From: Papaver somniferum
Lineage: Eukaryota; Streptophyta; Magnoliopsida; Ranunculales; Papaveraceae
Reading direction: 5' to 3'
NCBI RefSeq assembly: GCF_003573695.1
Contig: NC_039364.1
Span: forward strand, 71,940,256 to 72,004,255
DNA: 64,000 nucleotides
A program made the translations under genes and the position numbers. Below the pieces are notes generated by a model. It was not told the origin of the DNA and did not search any database. It was given only the letters and a program-made list of their open reading frames with translations. Shown piece by piece: positions 11,128 to 23,207 of this stretch; position 1 is the stretch's first letter, and each line of letters opens with the position of its first letter.

Positions 11128-11460
11128 ACCGAAATGTCGGTGCAATTGATATGTCCCATTATTGTGTATGGATGTTTATGTGATTCAATTCTTTCCGGTT
11201 AAGAAAAACGGTGTCAATTTATTTGGCATATGGTTTAGTATCTTATTTATTTTTGGGTATCAAGTGTTTTTGCTTAACGAAATTCGGTGCAATTGCGGTG
11301 TTGTAATGTTTATATTTGTTTCAATTGCTTCCGGTTAAGAAAATAATTGTGCAAGTCAATTTATTTTGGTTTGTGTCTATTGTTTTTGGCTTAGAAAAAT
11401 AGAGGATCATTTGTTTATTACATATGATTCCGGATAAGAGAAACCAAGTCAATTCTGATC
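11128..11460 (+). repeat. Three diverged tandem copies of a roughly 110-120 bp unit
   Basis: Each copy pairs a 'ttgcttaacgaaattcggtgc' type segment with a 'ttccggttaagaaaa' segment; the third is the most degraded. They lie in the noncoding 3' internal part of the copia-type element. No function can be assigned. Confidence 0.55.
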
Positions 11461-12280
11461 TTAGTTAGACTTATCAATTGGAGGATTCGGTTACTCAAGT
11501 ATAATCGAATGCCTTTCAAGAAAAAGTAGTTAACTAATCTAGTGTTTGTCTTGTCTAAAGTAAAAGGTCTAAGTTATTGTATGAATAATTAGAGCCTCAT
11601 GAGAAAAATAAAGTTAATTCTGATCTTTATTTTGGTCTTATCGAAACAAGTGATTGTACTTACGTTGTCGGTCCAACAAGGGAATTAAGTATCTTAGTCG
11701 ATTTGTTATACTATAAGGGAAAATTTCTTCAGGAAATTGTTTCCTTGATAACATATTGAAACTAAATTAATTTTTTAGTTTTGGTTTTAATATTGGTTAT
11801 CTCAAATGGTATGTGAAACCTTCGTGCTTAACTCTTATAGGTTGTACAAGTCTTATAGATTTGTAAGATCCTTTCGGTTTGTCCTTTATTTGCTCGAACC
11901 TTTGTCATTTTGTGACAGAAAAGGGGAGAAATATATGGAGTAAACAAGTGATTTTTAATCACTAGGAAAGGACAATTGTGCTTAAATGTTATATCTAACG
12001 AAAGAGTAAAGCATTGATTAAGGGGGGGAAACATATCATATTGTTGTGTGGTATTTTATACTACAGAAGGGGAATAACAAAGATGTTCGGATTAAATATT
12101 TACCTAGCTTAACTTTAGGGGGAGTAAAAGCTTTTGCTATTCAAATGTCAACAACAACATTTATTGATTGAATATATGCAGGTTATTGTGTTGTTGAAAC
12201 TTGAAATCAAGCGTACGAAGAATGAGTTATTTTGTAATTCGTTTAGCTCCATATGTAAATTTAGTTTTATCAGTAAAGTT

Positions 12281-12295
12281 GACAAAGGGGGAGAT
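12281..12295 (+). other. Polypurine tract
   Basis: gacaaagggggagat lies directly before the LTR start TGTTAGAGC at 12296. This fits the plus-strand priming site of an LTR retrotransposon and sets the orientation of the element. Confidence 0.7.
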
Positions 12296-15106
12296 TGTTA
12301 GAGCATAGCTCGGTTGAACTCACCGAGCGTTGGTATGTCAAGTTTGGTTGTCATATTTTAGTATCAAAACTCATCTAGAGTCGCTTGATTAAATACTAGA
12401 GTCAACTTTGTTTAGGTTAGACTAGAAAGTCTAGGAATGTTGATAAATACATACTCTGAATACCTGAAGAATGTGAATAAGTAATGAACTACAACGACGA
12501 CATCATCCTTCCACTTGAGGTTAGTAATATTGACTTGAACTTGTTTCATTCCTAACGTATCTTTCAAGTCGCTCTATATTAAAAATAGAGCATGCGAAGC
12601 TGTATATACTGTACATATTGTATATAATACTCTAGTGAAGAGACATGATCATAATAGTATGGTCATAGTATTAAGGAACTGGACTACGAAGTATAACTCT
12701 TATCTTTTGAACTTCGTAGATATGACATCGACATAATCTTGTGTATAGTTTTATGATTATGTGTATGGGTTAATGGTGAAGATTTCATCCTATGAAACAA
12801 TGTTTTACATTTGTTTAAGGGGAGTAAATTTATGAACTTGCTTCATGAATCGAAAGGGAAATCAATAGGCTTATTGGTCCGGCTATTCATTGCATATTCT
12901 TTGATGACCAATATGTGTGAGTTGGTAGAACCGATCTTAACTCAGGTTACGTATCTTGGTATAACCGATCACAATACCTAGGCTTATGATTTGGTATAAC
13001 CGATCCTGGTAATTGGTGTAACCGATCCTAAGTAATCACCATGAGATGGTATGATCGATCCTTGTAATTGATGTGACCGATTCTGGTAATTGGTGTTACC
13101 GATCATATGTGGTTGTGTGACCGATCCTTGTGATTAGTGTAACCGATCCTAGTGACTGGTGTGACCAATCACAAGTAGGTACCATGCTTAGGTGGAACCG
13201 ATCCTAGTTATTGGTATAATCGATATGAACCCATGTATGTGACTTGGTAGGACCAATCACAACTAACCATTGTGGCTTGGTATGAACGATCACATAGTAG
13301 ACTTGGCAGTTTGGTATAACTTGTTTGGAAGTGTGGTAGAACCGATTCCAAGATGCAAATCCATGTAAATACAGAATAAGGATTTGCAATGAAAGATGTC
13401 AACATACTTTGAACACGAGAAGTAACTCTTATCATTTATTGTTCAAAGATATTCCTTGGTACTCAAGGTGATCCTGTGCCAAAATAAATTAAGAATCTTT
13501 TAATTAAGCCTTTTGGGTTTATATTCTTTAATTACCAGCAATTAATGCATAGCTATAGAGAATAAGAATTAGTAATGTGCATTTACTAATTGAAGATTTC
13601 TATGAGAGATTTCGGAAATGTTGGACAAGTATTTATTGGAATTAGGAAAATAGAATTTGGATATTCATTGCATATCTTGAGAATATTTTTGGTTTTGGAA
13701 ATTCCTTGGTGTCCAAACATTCTTGGTCTATTAATACCTAAGTTTTCATTTCTAACAAACTATCCTAAGAGCCAGGCAAACTTCATTTCTTTTGTTTCTG
13801 GTGGAGCCGTCTATTCGGAGAGGAAAGTATCCTAATTAGGTGAAATCTCTTACGACCGCTCTCTTAAAGACTTCTGTGGGATCAAGAAGTTCTACGAGTA
13901 CCGTTGGTGGGAAACTAGATAAGTGCAGTGTTATTAGTTTTCGATTTGATTTGATTGACTAACGGTTGTTGAAACTTTGATTGCACATGGTTTTTTTATT
14001 CTTGAGAATCTTCTCTTTGATAAAAGATTCACTCATACTAGATCAAAGTATCGACGAGATCTTTAGAAATGTTGTCCGATCAAAGACATCTTGTGATAAT
14101 CCATTGTTAACAGACTCCGTTCTGTGCATGATTGATCACAAGAGATTCAAGTGGTGTTGTTGTGCAGGTATTTGAAGGAAATAGAAGATTTGAAGACGAA
14201 GAAGAATTCTTATTAGTTTTCGTATTTTGTGTATTTAGTGCACAAACCTTGATCGACTGGGATCAAACTAGAATCAGTTTATCTTTGATAGATCTGATTA
14301 ATTAGTTGCGTGAGATCGGCATCACCTTATAGTTTCTCTTTGAGATCTATATTGATTGATTGCTAATATAAAGATTGATTATTTCAGTATTCAATATTTA
14401 GATTGATCTAACCACACAAAGGAGTTTATTATATTAAACATAAGATCCTTTGTCAACAACTCATCTTATATTGTAGCAAGATTGATTAGAGTGGTTAACA
14501 AACAGATTCTTCCTTTGTTGTTTGGAATACGATCCAAAGAACTTTCTATTCACGTGCGTGACTCTAAAAGTCGAAGGCACAAGGATACTGAGGGAACGAA
14601 GTATCTAGGGGTTGTCTGCTTGGTCTCAACTATACGAAGTTGGTATTACATTTTGTATAGCGGCTTAATTCTGAGAGTATTCAAAACTGGACTAGGTCCC
14701 GGGGTTTTTCTGCATTTGCGGTTTCCTCGTTAACAAAACCTTGTTGCGTCATTTACTTTTCTATTCCGCAATTACAATTGTTGTTTATTATAATTAAAAG
14801 TAAATTACACTTGTAGGTTAACTATGTAATACTTGATAGTGATCCTATATAGTTTCGGCTGTTACCGAACCTATTATCAAGTAGACACTTTGTTGTCGTA
14901 TCTTCTCGATCTTGTATCCATACTCAATCACACAAGTGATCTTGTTGTTGTATTTTCTCGATCTGGTATCCATAGACAATCACAAGAAGTATGAACCGAA
15001 TTGTCGTATTGTCTCGACTCTGTCCATAGACGATCACATTCGGTAGAGAACTTATAGGTTGATAAATAAAAGATTGTGGTGTATTTGGATACCCTCGTCT
15101 TTTTAA
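12296..15106 (+). repeat. Copia-type LTR, plus strand, 3' end truncated
   Basis: It begins TGTTAGAGCATAGCTCGG. Near 14690-14745 it carries a block (ggactaggtcccggggtttt... tttcctcgttaacaaaacc) that appears reverse-complemented in the minus-strand LTRs at 19978, 50979, 55532 and 58242, so it belongs to the same LTR superfamily. The end (ggataccctcgtcttttt) resembles the LTR terminus next to the primer site at 17943 but lacks the final CA, so the right end is lost near 15106. It contains a minisatellite at about 12900-13350. The open frames inside are short and I do not consider them genes. Confidence 0.65.
12900..13350 (+). repeat. Minisatellite with AACCGATC-type core in the LTR
   Basis: About fifteen degenerate units of roughly 20-30 bp follow the pattern 'ttggtgtaaccgatcctagtaa' with frequent gatcc/gatcac alternation. 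It lies in the first third of the LTR, where related minus-strand LTRs carry different short repeats (cgcggactt type, acgcaaac type). Confidence 0.7.
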
Positions 15107-15770
15107 ATATAAATAATAGTCGACTGGGTTTCCACAATATACTAAATAATATTCAAGCAGTTTTCCCTGCCTTACTCAACTTAATAAGGATCTGTAGGAT
15201 TCACGTAGGCACTCTTCGCGGGGACACCACACAACACATATTACACACACATCACAGAAACATGCACACAGATAGTAACGACACACCACACTCACAAATA
15301 GAAAGAAACTTAATGACTAAAAAAAAGTTACAAGAATTCCCACCTCTTTTGATTACAAGCCATGCATTCCTACCTCGAAATCCGAAATCCACAAGTTCAT
15401 CCTTTGTATATATCGATCTTTATTTATAAAGATTAACTGTTAATCACACAAGCACTCTAACAATTTAGCCAATAGGCTTGTACAATGTTCATAACATGAT
15501 AAATATGTAAGTTTCCAATTAATTCCTAATTTCATATAAATCAATAATTAATAATTAATCAATATTATCGATGGTTTATCGATGGTTTTATAATCTGATA
15601 ATTAATAATTTTCATATAAATCAATATTTACTTATATAAATGAGGTGTATTTTGGTGTTATTGGAAAGCCCTCGAAAAGCTCTACAACTTTCTGGAAGAA
15701 ACCGAAAGTTAATTCGTAACTTAAGAGGTCTAAAAAAACAAAATAAGTTAATTCATCGAGGTTTCTTCCT
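15107..15770. other. Unassigned AT-rich DNA
   Basis: I recognise no gene here. The stretch includes a C/A-rich segment (15200-15300, cacacacatcacag type) and very AT-rich DNA (15500-15640). The string gcactctaaca at 15451-15461 resembles the outer end of a minus-strand copia-type LTR, but no purine tract follows and the rest of an LTR is not evident. Confidence 0.5.
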
Positions 15771-17924
15771 TACCATCATCATCATCAAGAATAATTATTT
15801 CATGCGGTTTATTTGAGCTGCCCATTCTTGCAAGTATGGAGATAGTTGAAGGGGTGATATCATCTATATACTTTATCATGATCAAGAGTTAGAATAAGAA
15901 TAGGAAACCAATTGCTTCTTTAAAAAGGAAACTACTAGGGTTCCCTTAAGGGATACGTGAACTGGTCATCAATTAAGGAGTTCGTGGATCGTTTAAGGAA
16001 GTATAAAAAGGACCTTTACGTCCAACGCCCATCATAATATAAACTTCTTTAGGTTATCATTACTAATGCATAAAATTCATTCACATATAAGTTTAAGTAT
16101 CAAAATTATGATTATACGAAGATCTAAGAGCATGGTTTGCACATCAACTTGCAAATAGAGTTCATATGAATCTATTTCTCGTCTCTTGCTTAGGCGTCAG
16201 ATAGGCTGGGAGAGACCTATTAGGAGCATAATCATATAATGTGGTTACACCAAGTCAAGTGACTTTAACTCAATTAATGGCGTTCATAAAGACACTGAGA
16301 AGACGAGATTCACAAGATTGGATCAAGGCTCGACATACAAATTTCATTTCAGAGTCTTTAAGTAGAAAAGTCTGTGGGACATAAGTCTTTTTATCATGCG
16401 ACAAAAGATAATTAACCAGAAATAAAACCCGAGCAACCTCATTTTCAGAAGTGTGATAAGCAGTTCTGACATTTGTGCAATATATCCTCATATCTCTCAA
16501 GTTAGATTTTGAGGTTGCACATGTCAATAAACTAAGTGGTGACAGGGTAGTTTGTGACTTACCATTTGTATTCAAAATGGATACTCAGTTTGTTTTTCAT
16601 ATGACGACGGTGATTCTTACCTTTTGCTTCCTTTCTTTTAATACATCTTTTAGAAGAAGTATAGATCCTCACATCTTCTTCCGAGATGGGTGAAAACTCT
16701 CTTGTATTCTTGACCTATCAAGTTCATAAGTACATTCTTTAGAAGAGGATTTTCTCAGGGATGAAAATCGTGGACCTCTTGAAATCCGTGTTAGTGAATT
16801 GGAGTCATCAGGATTTTGATCCCAGAACATGGATTTACCAGGTAAACTCTTCTTATCAGGAGGAAGTATGATATTGGAAATGTCCTTGTTGTGCCTGGAC
16901 ATTATACCGTAAGAGTTGCTTGACTTATGAAATATTTGAGGAGAGTAATCTTGAATATTCTTATCAAAAGTCTTTTGGATGATTTTGCAATCAGGATCAA
17001 TTGGAGATGTTGACAAGCTATTTCAAAAGAAAGCAAATTTCGGAGATTAATAATCCTTTATATTCTATGAAAACAATCCAATGCAAGATGATAATTTTTA
17101 CCACAATGAGAACAAGACTTCAAAGCACCAGAAGGAGTACTTGATACACGATTTCAATTAGAAGCTCTCTTAGGTGTTTCCTTTTGATGTGTATTTCGAC
17201 ATCGTTTGACAGCACGAACATGCGTGACCTTCTCAATACTAGATAAGAAGAATTAAGCCAAAAATTAGGATACATTGAAGGTCTTTGATAGAGTATCAGA
17301 GACAATATTAAAAGTTTGCACTTTAAAGTAGCATTTTCCATTCTCAAGGATTTACACTGCTCCTGAGTTAAAAAGAGATCGGATTCAGTCTTTTCTTTCA
17401 ACAAATGGAGGTTATCCGTTTCAGATGAATGAGTCTCAACCATACGTTTTTCTCGTGCATAATTTTTTCTAACAGTGTCCTCAGTAATACGAACCTTTTC
17501 TTTATTTAAGTTTAATTCTTGAGTAAGTTTATTGATATTGTAAGAAAACGATTCAATAGCTTCATAAAGATCACGTTCTCTATTAAGAGATTGGTTTAGT
17601 TCATTAGCATACTGAGCATACTTCTCTTGAAGGTCTTTATCACAGAGACTTAACGTTCAATGATCTTAGATGAGTCATTCCAACTCCTGGTAAGATCCCC
17701 TTCAGATTCCGTTTGAATCTTTAGGAGGCTTGGGGAACCTATCTTCATGAACTGGGGATATAACAAGTTTTTTACCTCTGGATTCAGAAGAATCAACTAA
17801 GGATCAATCGTTTCGAGGTAAATCCCAAGAAATTGGCATAATCAAAACCATTGGGAGCCATTACAGTATGTATACACGGATTTAGAATGCTTACAAGCAC
17901 AAACTAGTTAGGTCAACAGTGTTT
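15771..17924 (-). mobile_element. Internal region of a copia-type element, minus strand, pol not found
   Basis: Read on the minus strand, a primer site (17925-17942) is followed by a decayed gag-like coding region and then noncoding AT-rich sequence. No protease, integrase, reverse transcriptase or RNase H motifs were seen in any frame. The region ends without a recognisable 3' LTR. Either pol was deleted or the family never had it; the similar layout left of 58242 favours a pol-less family. Confidence 0.55.
16270..17861 (-). pseudogene. Decayed gag-like, coiled-coil protein of the copia-type element
   Basis: An ATG at 17861 lies about 65 bp inside the primer site and opens a frame starting MAPNGFDYANFLGF, which stops after 22 codons. 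Downstream, fragments in several frames look like one former protein. Around 17470-17650 lies a highly charged heptad-like stretch (NELNQSLNRERDLYEA), and at 17120-17443 a segment containing KEKTESDLFLTQEQC and MENATLKCKL. A basic segment at 16669-17016 and a short one at 16270-16575 follow. Coiled-coil tails of this kind are common in gag proteins of plant copia elements. Several frameshifts and stops make it nonfunctional. The assignment to gag rests on position after the primer site and general character, not on a diagnostic motif. Confidence 0.5.
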
Positions 17925-17942
17925 GCCTGCTCTGATACCAAT
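17925..17942 (-). other. Primer-binding site, initiator tRNA-Met type
   Basis: The plus strand reads gcctgctctgataccaat, the complement of ATTGGTATCAGAGCAGGC. TGGTATCAGAGC is the standard tRNA-iMet primer site of plant copia elements. The LTR begins immediately to the right with tgaaaagg. Confidence 0.9.
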
Positions 17943-18270
17943 TGAAAAGGAGAGGGTACCAAGTACATCACCAACTTTTTCGTGCGACACCTTTTATGGA
18001 TAAAACCTAATACAATTGCAAGTAGACTAACTTAATGATCCTTGAACAATATATATAAAGTCTATATCTCTACCTCTTCACAATCAAAAAGTCAAGACAA
18101 CAAAGTAGGTGAACCTAATTGTATAGAAGAGTACTTGGACTATCTCAAAAATAATATACAAGATCAATCTAGTCGTATCCAAATAATCGAATATGAATTT
18201 TGTACGTCAAGTATGAAACTTATTATTTATCTTTCAAGATACGAATTTCACAAGAACGAGTCTCGTAATT
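17943..18270 (-). repeat. Copia-type 5' LTR, minus strand, truncated fragment
   Basis: Adjacent to the primer site the sequence runs tgaaaaggagagggtaccaag, the reverse complement of an LTR 3' end (cttggtaccctctccttttca). It resembles the end of the plus-strand LTR at about 15085-15106. The fragment continues for about 330 bp and is then replaced by a decayed Athila-like LTR; the exact junction is uncertain. Confidence 0.6.
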
Positions 18271-18291
18271 GATCACAATTAAGATAGACTT

Positions 18292-19977
18292 TAGATAAAC
18301 ACATTTTTGTGTCTGATTTATCTTAATTCTCTATATTGTTTGTGCTCAATTTTGTACTAATTATGTTATTTTATATGTTTGTAGGTGTTTTTGAGAGATA
18401 AAGTTTTATGGAAAAATTGGGTCGAAAATTGTTAAAAGCACCCAGGAAATTATTAACGGCACCCAAGGATTGGATACAGGAAACCCAGGTGGATAACAAC
18501 ACCCGAGTATTGGATAGGGGGAAACCCTTCTTCTTCATTTCCAAACAGAGTTTTGGCACGAAAATCTTGTTTCACGGTGTTTTATGGGAGATTTTCAAGA
18601 TTTATGGGAAACGTATATTCTTGCATATTAAAAGGGAAAAAAAAAATCTCGGGTTTTATTTAAAAGTAAAATATGATATTTGTAATAAATAAGATGATAT
18701 CCCAAGATTTGATTCCATCAAATAAAACAAGTTGTGTGATAAATACAGAAAGAAATTATTTTCGAGGTATTTTCATTAAAAAGAGAAAATCTTGTGAAGT
18801 TATAGAAGGAGATATTCGAGAAGATATGACTTGGTGTGTATAAATGGGTGTTAGAAAACCAAAGGGGATGTGCAGAGCCGGTAGTCGACAACACCGAGCA
18901 ACAATTATTTTTAGGTTTATTTTATTCTTTAGTTTTCTTTTCACTTTTTGTAATAATAAAAAGCTAAACCCTAGGAAGCCGATTTTCCATGATAAGGTGG
19001 TATAATTTTATTTAATATATGTGTTAATTTCTTTATTTGATTTCTACATTGATTAGAAATTGAATTTAATTATTTTTATTAATTATTCATGATTTCATTC
19101 GATGGTACATGCTTATTCTAGGGATTTTGATGTTCCATTCTTCAGAAAACTGTGAAAATACAATTATCTAGACAAGAATTAGAATCAACTTGAATGCTAG
19201 AGTTTATAAATTAAATCTCTTAATATTGGTTTCTGGTGGAATACTTAGTCCCAGTTTTCTCTACAATTTTAAAATCAACGTTTAATTTAATTTGCTATTT
19301 TTAGTATTAGAAATTAAGTACAAAAACAATATTCACAAGTACATTAAACGAACTTCATTTACCACTATTATAAAATTATTAATTCTCGGCGGCGCCAACG
19401 CGGACTTATTTTTAGGTTAGGGTTTTAGGTTTATTTTGTTTTTTAGGTTTAGTCTTCTGTTTAGTTTAGTCTATGATTTATTTTATTTTATTATTTTATA
19501 GATTTTACTTTGGTATTTTTATTTTTGGTGTGCAGGCTTGACTTGAAGCTAAAGGTCGAAAGTTGGACTTTCCTTCCAAAAAGGGAGAAAACCGAAGATT
19601 TTATTTTTATGAACTTTTATTTTATTTGTTACTTTATTTATTTCCTTTTTAGTTTTCATTTTTTTGTTACTTTTAGTTGTTCACTTATTATTGTAAATAA
19701 AAAACACTTGCACAACATTTTTGTATCGTCTGACATCGATTTTTAGGGAAACTCGTGGGATAACATGGTGAACCCTCTGGGCATTATTATCCGAACCACC
19801 ACAAACCTCAACCTTGTACCTTAGACCGGTCTTTGGATGTGGGTATATTTTGCTAAGGTAACCCAAGCTTACTTAAAATTGTGAACTCCAGCATTTGCAT
19901 GTGCATAAATTTTGCTTAACACTAGTAGTTTTACTTTTGTATGCATCGTTGGATACGTGTAGGAGATTGAAAAAACG
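18292..19977 (+). mobile_element. Decayed Athila-like LTR and leader, plus strand
   Basis: The start (agataaacacatttttgtgtc) resembles the terminus tgatagacacatttttgtgtc of the Athila LTRs in this window. Around 19387-19402 lies cggcggcgccaacgcgg, similar in composition to the primer-site region next to the Athila 5' LTR (tggcgccgccgacgcgg). After that comes a T-rich leader with gtgtgcaggcttgac, comparable to the leader at 44670-45744 read on the minus strand. The LTR would be about 18292-19386. No gag or pol is present. The TG/CA ends are not intact, so boundaries are approximate. Confidence 0.5.
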
Positions 19978-21100
19978 GGGGTCTAACAACACCACCCAAT
20001 ATTTCGCTTAGCAATCTGTATGGACAAACTCGAATATACTTTTAAGAGAATCAACAAGACTCAATCAATTAAAAGTATATCAACGAGTTTATATCTCTCT
20101 CTTGATTTGATTTCCTCAAACAGAAACTGCGAGTACTAATCAAATACAAGGAATAACTTGGATGGTACCAAAGAACAATATCCAAGTGTCAATCAATATC
20201 AATCAAAAATCGTTAGGTCGGATTCTCCAATTGATTGATCTAACACACAACCTGTATTATTTTAATTATAAAGATAAAACAATATAATGCGGAAATTGAA
20301 ATAACACAGACACCAGAAATTTTGCTAACGAGGAAACCGCAAATGCAGAAAAACCCTGAGACCTAGTCCAGATTGAACACACATTGTATTAAGCCGTTAC
20401 AGACACTAGCCTACTCCAAGCTAACTTCGGACTGGACTGTAGTTGAACCCCAATCAGTCTCCCACTGATCCAAGGTACGGTTGTACTCCCTACGCCTCTA
20501 ATCCCAGCAGGATACTGCAAACTTGATTCCCTTAGATGATCTCACCCACAACTAAGAGTTGCCACGACCCAAAATCGCAGGCTTTGACAATAAACAAATC
20601 TGTCTCACACAGACAAGTCTATCAAAGGATCAATCTGTCTCCCACAGAAAAACCCTAAAGTTTTTGTTCCGTATTTTGATAATAATCAAGGTGAACATGA
20701 ACCAATTGATAATCCGGTCTTATATTCCCGAAGAACAGCCTATATTAATCAATCACCTCACAAAAATATTAATCGTATGGTAGCGAAACAAGTTGTTGTA
20801 GAATCACAAACAATGAGACGAAGATGTTTGTGATTACTTTTTATATCTTGCCTATCGGAGATATCAAATCTCAATCCAATCAATCTGATTGTACTCGTAC
20901 GATAAAAGATGCAAGATCAGATCACTTAACTACGATAAAAGTAGTATCAGTCTGGCTTCACAATCCCAATGAAGTCTTTAAGTCGTTAACCTGGTTTTAG
21001 AAGAAGAAAACCAAAGTTTAAAGGAGAACCGACTCTAGTACGCAAACTAGTATCATACGTAAGGTGTGGGGATTAGTTTTGCACAATACTAGATGTCTCC

Positions 21101-21108
21101 TTTATATA
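21101..21108 (-). promoter_or_regulatory. TATA box of solo LTR 1
   Basis: tttatata on the plus strand reads TATATAAA on the minus strand, inside ctcctttatatagtc. The same context recurs in the related LTRs at 56298 and 59387, and as ttatata near 51754. Confidence 0.5.
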
Positions 21109-21578
21109 GTCTTTCAAATCAGGGTTTTGCCTTGGTAACAAAGCAATCAATATTCATCGTTAGATGAAAACCTGATTTAGATACAAGCTAATATTTCTCA
21201 ACCGTTAGATCGAAAACTTAGCTTGTTATACAAAAATGAACTGCACGCTTCTAGGTTTGTTAACCGTACCCAAACATGTACATTGTTGGTTCAACAATAG
21301 TTAGCCAAAAGGTTAGCCATATGATCATTTCATATCAACCATGTTCTTCTTCACCATAACTAGTTCAAATGACTCAAATGAACTAGTTAGGGAGTTGTTC
21401 AATTGCAAGGAAATCTTATGTAACTACACAAGACACAATTGAAACAAAGATGATTTGATTCACTTGAGTCGGTTCATGAACTTTTATAGCGACGGTTTGC
21501 AAATAACATTCCTTAGTCTTTTTAAGTTTAAGTTCATAAATCATCTTTAGATATATAACCTTCTCAAGTTCGCAGACT

Positions 21579-22380
21579 CAATGTAGTTAATATCGGATAT
21601 CGGTTTATCTCAGCTAGGACCGATACACTGGTACGACTTTATATCGGCGATATTATCGTTCAAATATCGGTTCCAAATTTAGAGACTATAATTTTATAGC
21701 TACCATCAATTTTATCAAAAAACACAAGAGTAACTTCAATAACTTTAAAGTTCACTACCTAGAAACAGGAGAGTAACTTCAACAACTTAAAAGTTTACTG
21801 CCTAAAATGGTAATTAAACAAGTTAAAAGTTCAAACCAAAAACTGGAGAGTAACTTCAACAACTTTAAAGTTTACTACCTAAAATGGATATTTAACAAGG
21901 ATATTACAGTCTTATTCAAAATCATACGAGCCACTATTGATATCATCATCTTCAGTAACTCCATTAGATCCATCAAGTAGTCCATAATCTGTGTATAGCA
22001 TCAATTGATCAGTATCATATCCATCATACTCAGAGTCGGTTGGGTAAGTGGAATTACTTCAAGAACTACATGCACCTCTACTACCAACTGGCCGACTTTC
22101 TTAACCAAGAATATCTTGCAAATTATCCAAAGTTACATTATCACCTTCTACCGCCAAGTCTTCCAAGTTCTGTGGATCCAACCATTCATCATTTTCATCA
22201 TGCTCATCAAGAAAAATAGGATCACGAAATATCCCCGATATATCGGCCGATACGGCTAATATCGGACGATATTATCGCCAAGATATCGTATCGCCGATAC
22301 AATGCTTATCCTACCGCTCCAAGGACGATATCCGAAATATCTCCGATATATCGGCGATACGGCTGATATTGACTACACTG
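21579..22380. mobile_element. Non-autonomous hAT-type DNA transposon (802 bp)
   Basis: Comparison with the related LTR at 55532-57555 shows an extra segment between cgcagact and the continuing aggttcgcg. The insert begins CAATGTAGTTAATATC and ends GATATTGACTACACTG. Read as inverted repeats these match at 14 of 16 positions. It is flanked by an 8 bp duplication, CGCAGACT at 21571-21578 and CGCAGATT at 22381-22388, with one substitution. Eight-base duplications and CAGTGTA-like termini are characteristic of hAT elements. There is no transposase; the largest open frames (84 and 94 codons) are not recognisable. Both ends are crowded with TATCG/CGATA motifs, as expected for subterminal transposase-binding repeats. 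Confidence 0.85.
21715..21900. repeat. Tandem repeats inside the hAT element
   Basis: Three degenerate copies of roughly 55-60 bp share 'gagagtaacttcaacaactttaaagtt' followed by 'tactacctaaaatgg'. They occupy the left-centre of the element, outside the TATCG-rich ends. No function is evident. Confidence 0.65.
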
Positions 22381-23207
22381 CGCAGATTAGGTTCGCGAAC
22401 TTAAGACACCAGACAGAGTTTACAAACTCCAACAGAAATTCTCGGGATGAGAACTTCGCCGGTTCGCGGACTGAGTTCGCAGACTTAGCTCACGCAAGTA
22501 GTTTGTCAACTACAGCAGAAATTCTCGGGTTTGAGAACTTCGGCAGTTCGCGGACTCGACACTTGCCAATCTTCTGGTTCTCTTGATCAACAAAGTTCGA
22601 AAACTTTGGTTCAAGGAATATGACTTATACATAAATGTGTTTCCACAACAATGCTTATGTCCATCATTGGTTATGTAATCTAAACTCTCATTCCAAACAT
22701 TGAAACATTCTTAGAGGACGTTATATAGTTGTTACACCATTTCTCGTCAAAGCAATTTTCAAGATGATTGAAACATATCATGACTTTTGTCACTAGGTAA
22801 AGATAAACTTGGTCGAAGCGAAAAGCTCACCAACACATATTTCGAGCTATAGATAGGCGAGGTATACTCGGCTCGAAATACCAAATGTGTATAATTTAAT
22901 TCTATATATATAGCATACGACTTTTTGTCTCAAGAAGTAGGAGATAGAGTAGATAGACTTTTGAGTGACAGATAAGTTCAAGTCTTCACATACCTTTTTG
23001 TCGATAAGTTCCAACGGTTCCTTGAGTAGTTCTTCTACTTGTATGATGAATCGCCATGAAGTCCTTGAGCTCAAATACACTTTCTATCCTAGTCCTAGAC
23101 TTAGCTATAATAGACTAGAAATCAAGACTTATAGTTTTGATCACTAACATTGACAAACATGCTTGAGATAGCAACGCATGCGAGTTCAACCGAGCAATGC
23201 TCTAACA

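Larger units (their letters stand above)
11091..12295 (+). mobile_element. 3' internal (post-pol) region of a copia-type element, plus strand, 5'-truncated
   Basis: AT-rich sequence without long open frames leads into a purine tract (gacaaagggggagat, about 12281-12295), immediately followed by an LTR starting TGTTAGAGC. That is the arrangement of the end of the internal region of a plus-strand LTR retrotransposon. Everything upstream, including any pol, is absent and replaced by the array ending at 11090. The first part (about 11128-11460) holds three diverged copies of a unit of roughly 110-120 bp. Confidence 0.65.
19978..23207 (-). mobile_element. Copia-type solo LTR 1 with target duplication GAGAT
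   Basis: It runs from TGAAAAAACGGGGGTCTAAC to GCAATGCTCTAACA and is flanked by GAGAT on both sides (19973-19977 and 23208-23212). Orientation is minus: read that way it begins TGTTAGAGC and has a TATA box. No internal region or second LTR adjoins it, so it is a solo LTR left by LTR-LTR recombination. Length is 3230 bp, of which 802 bp plus an 8 bp duplication is a nested hAT element at 21579-22380. Its own length of about 2.4 kb matches the 5' LTR at 58242-60627. Confidence 0.85.

Noticed and set aside
15440..15461. String gcactctaaca as the outer end of another copia-type LTR.
   Set aside because: No purine tract follows, the sequence to the left lacks the family's conserved block, and no target duplication is seen.
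17925..17942. tRNA gene.
   Set aside because: Only the 18-base complement of the tRNA 3' end is present; there is no cloverleaf. It is a primer site.
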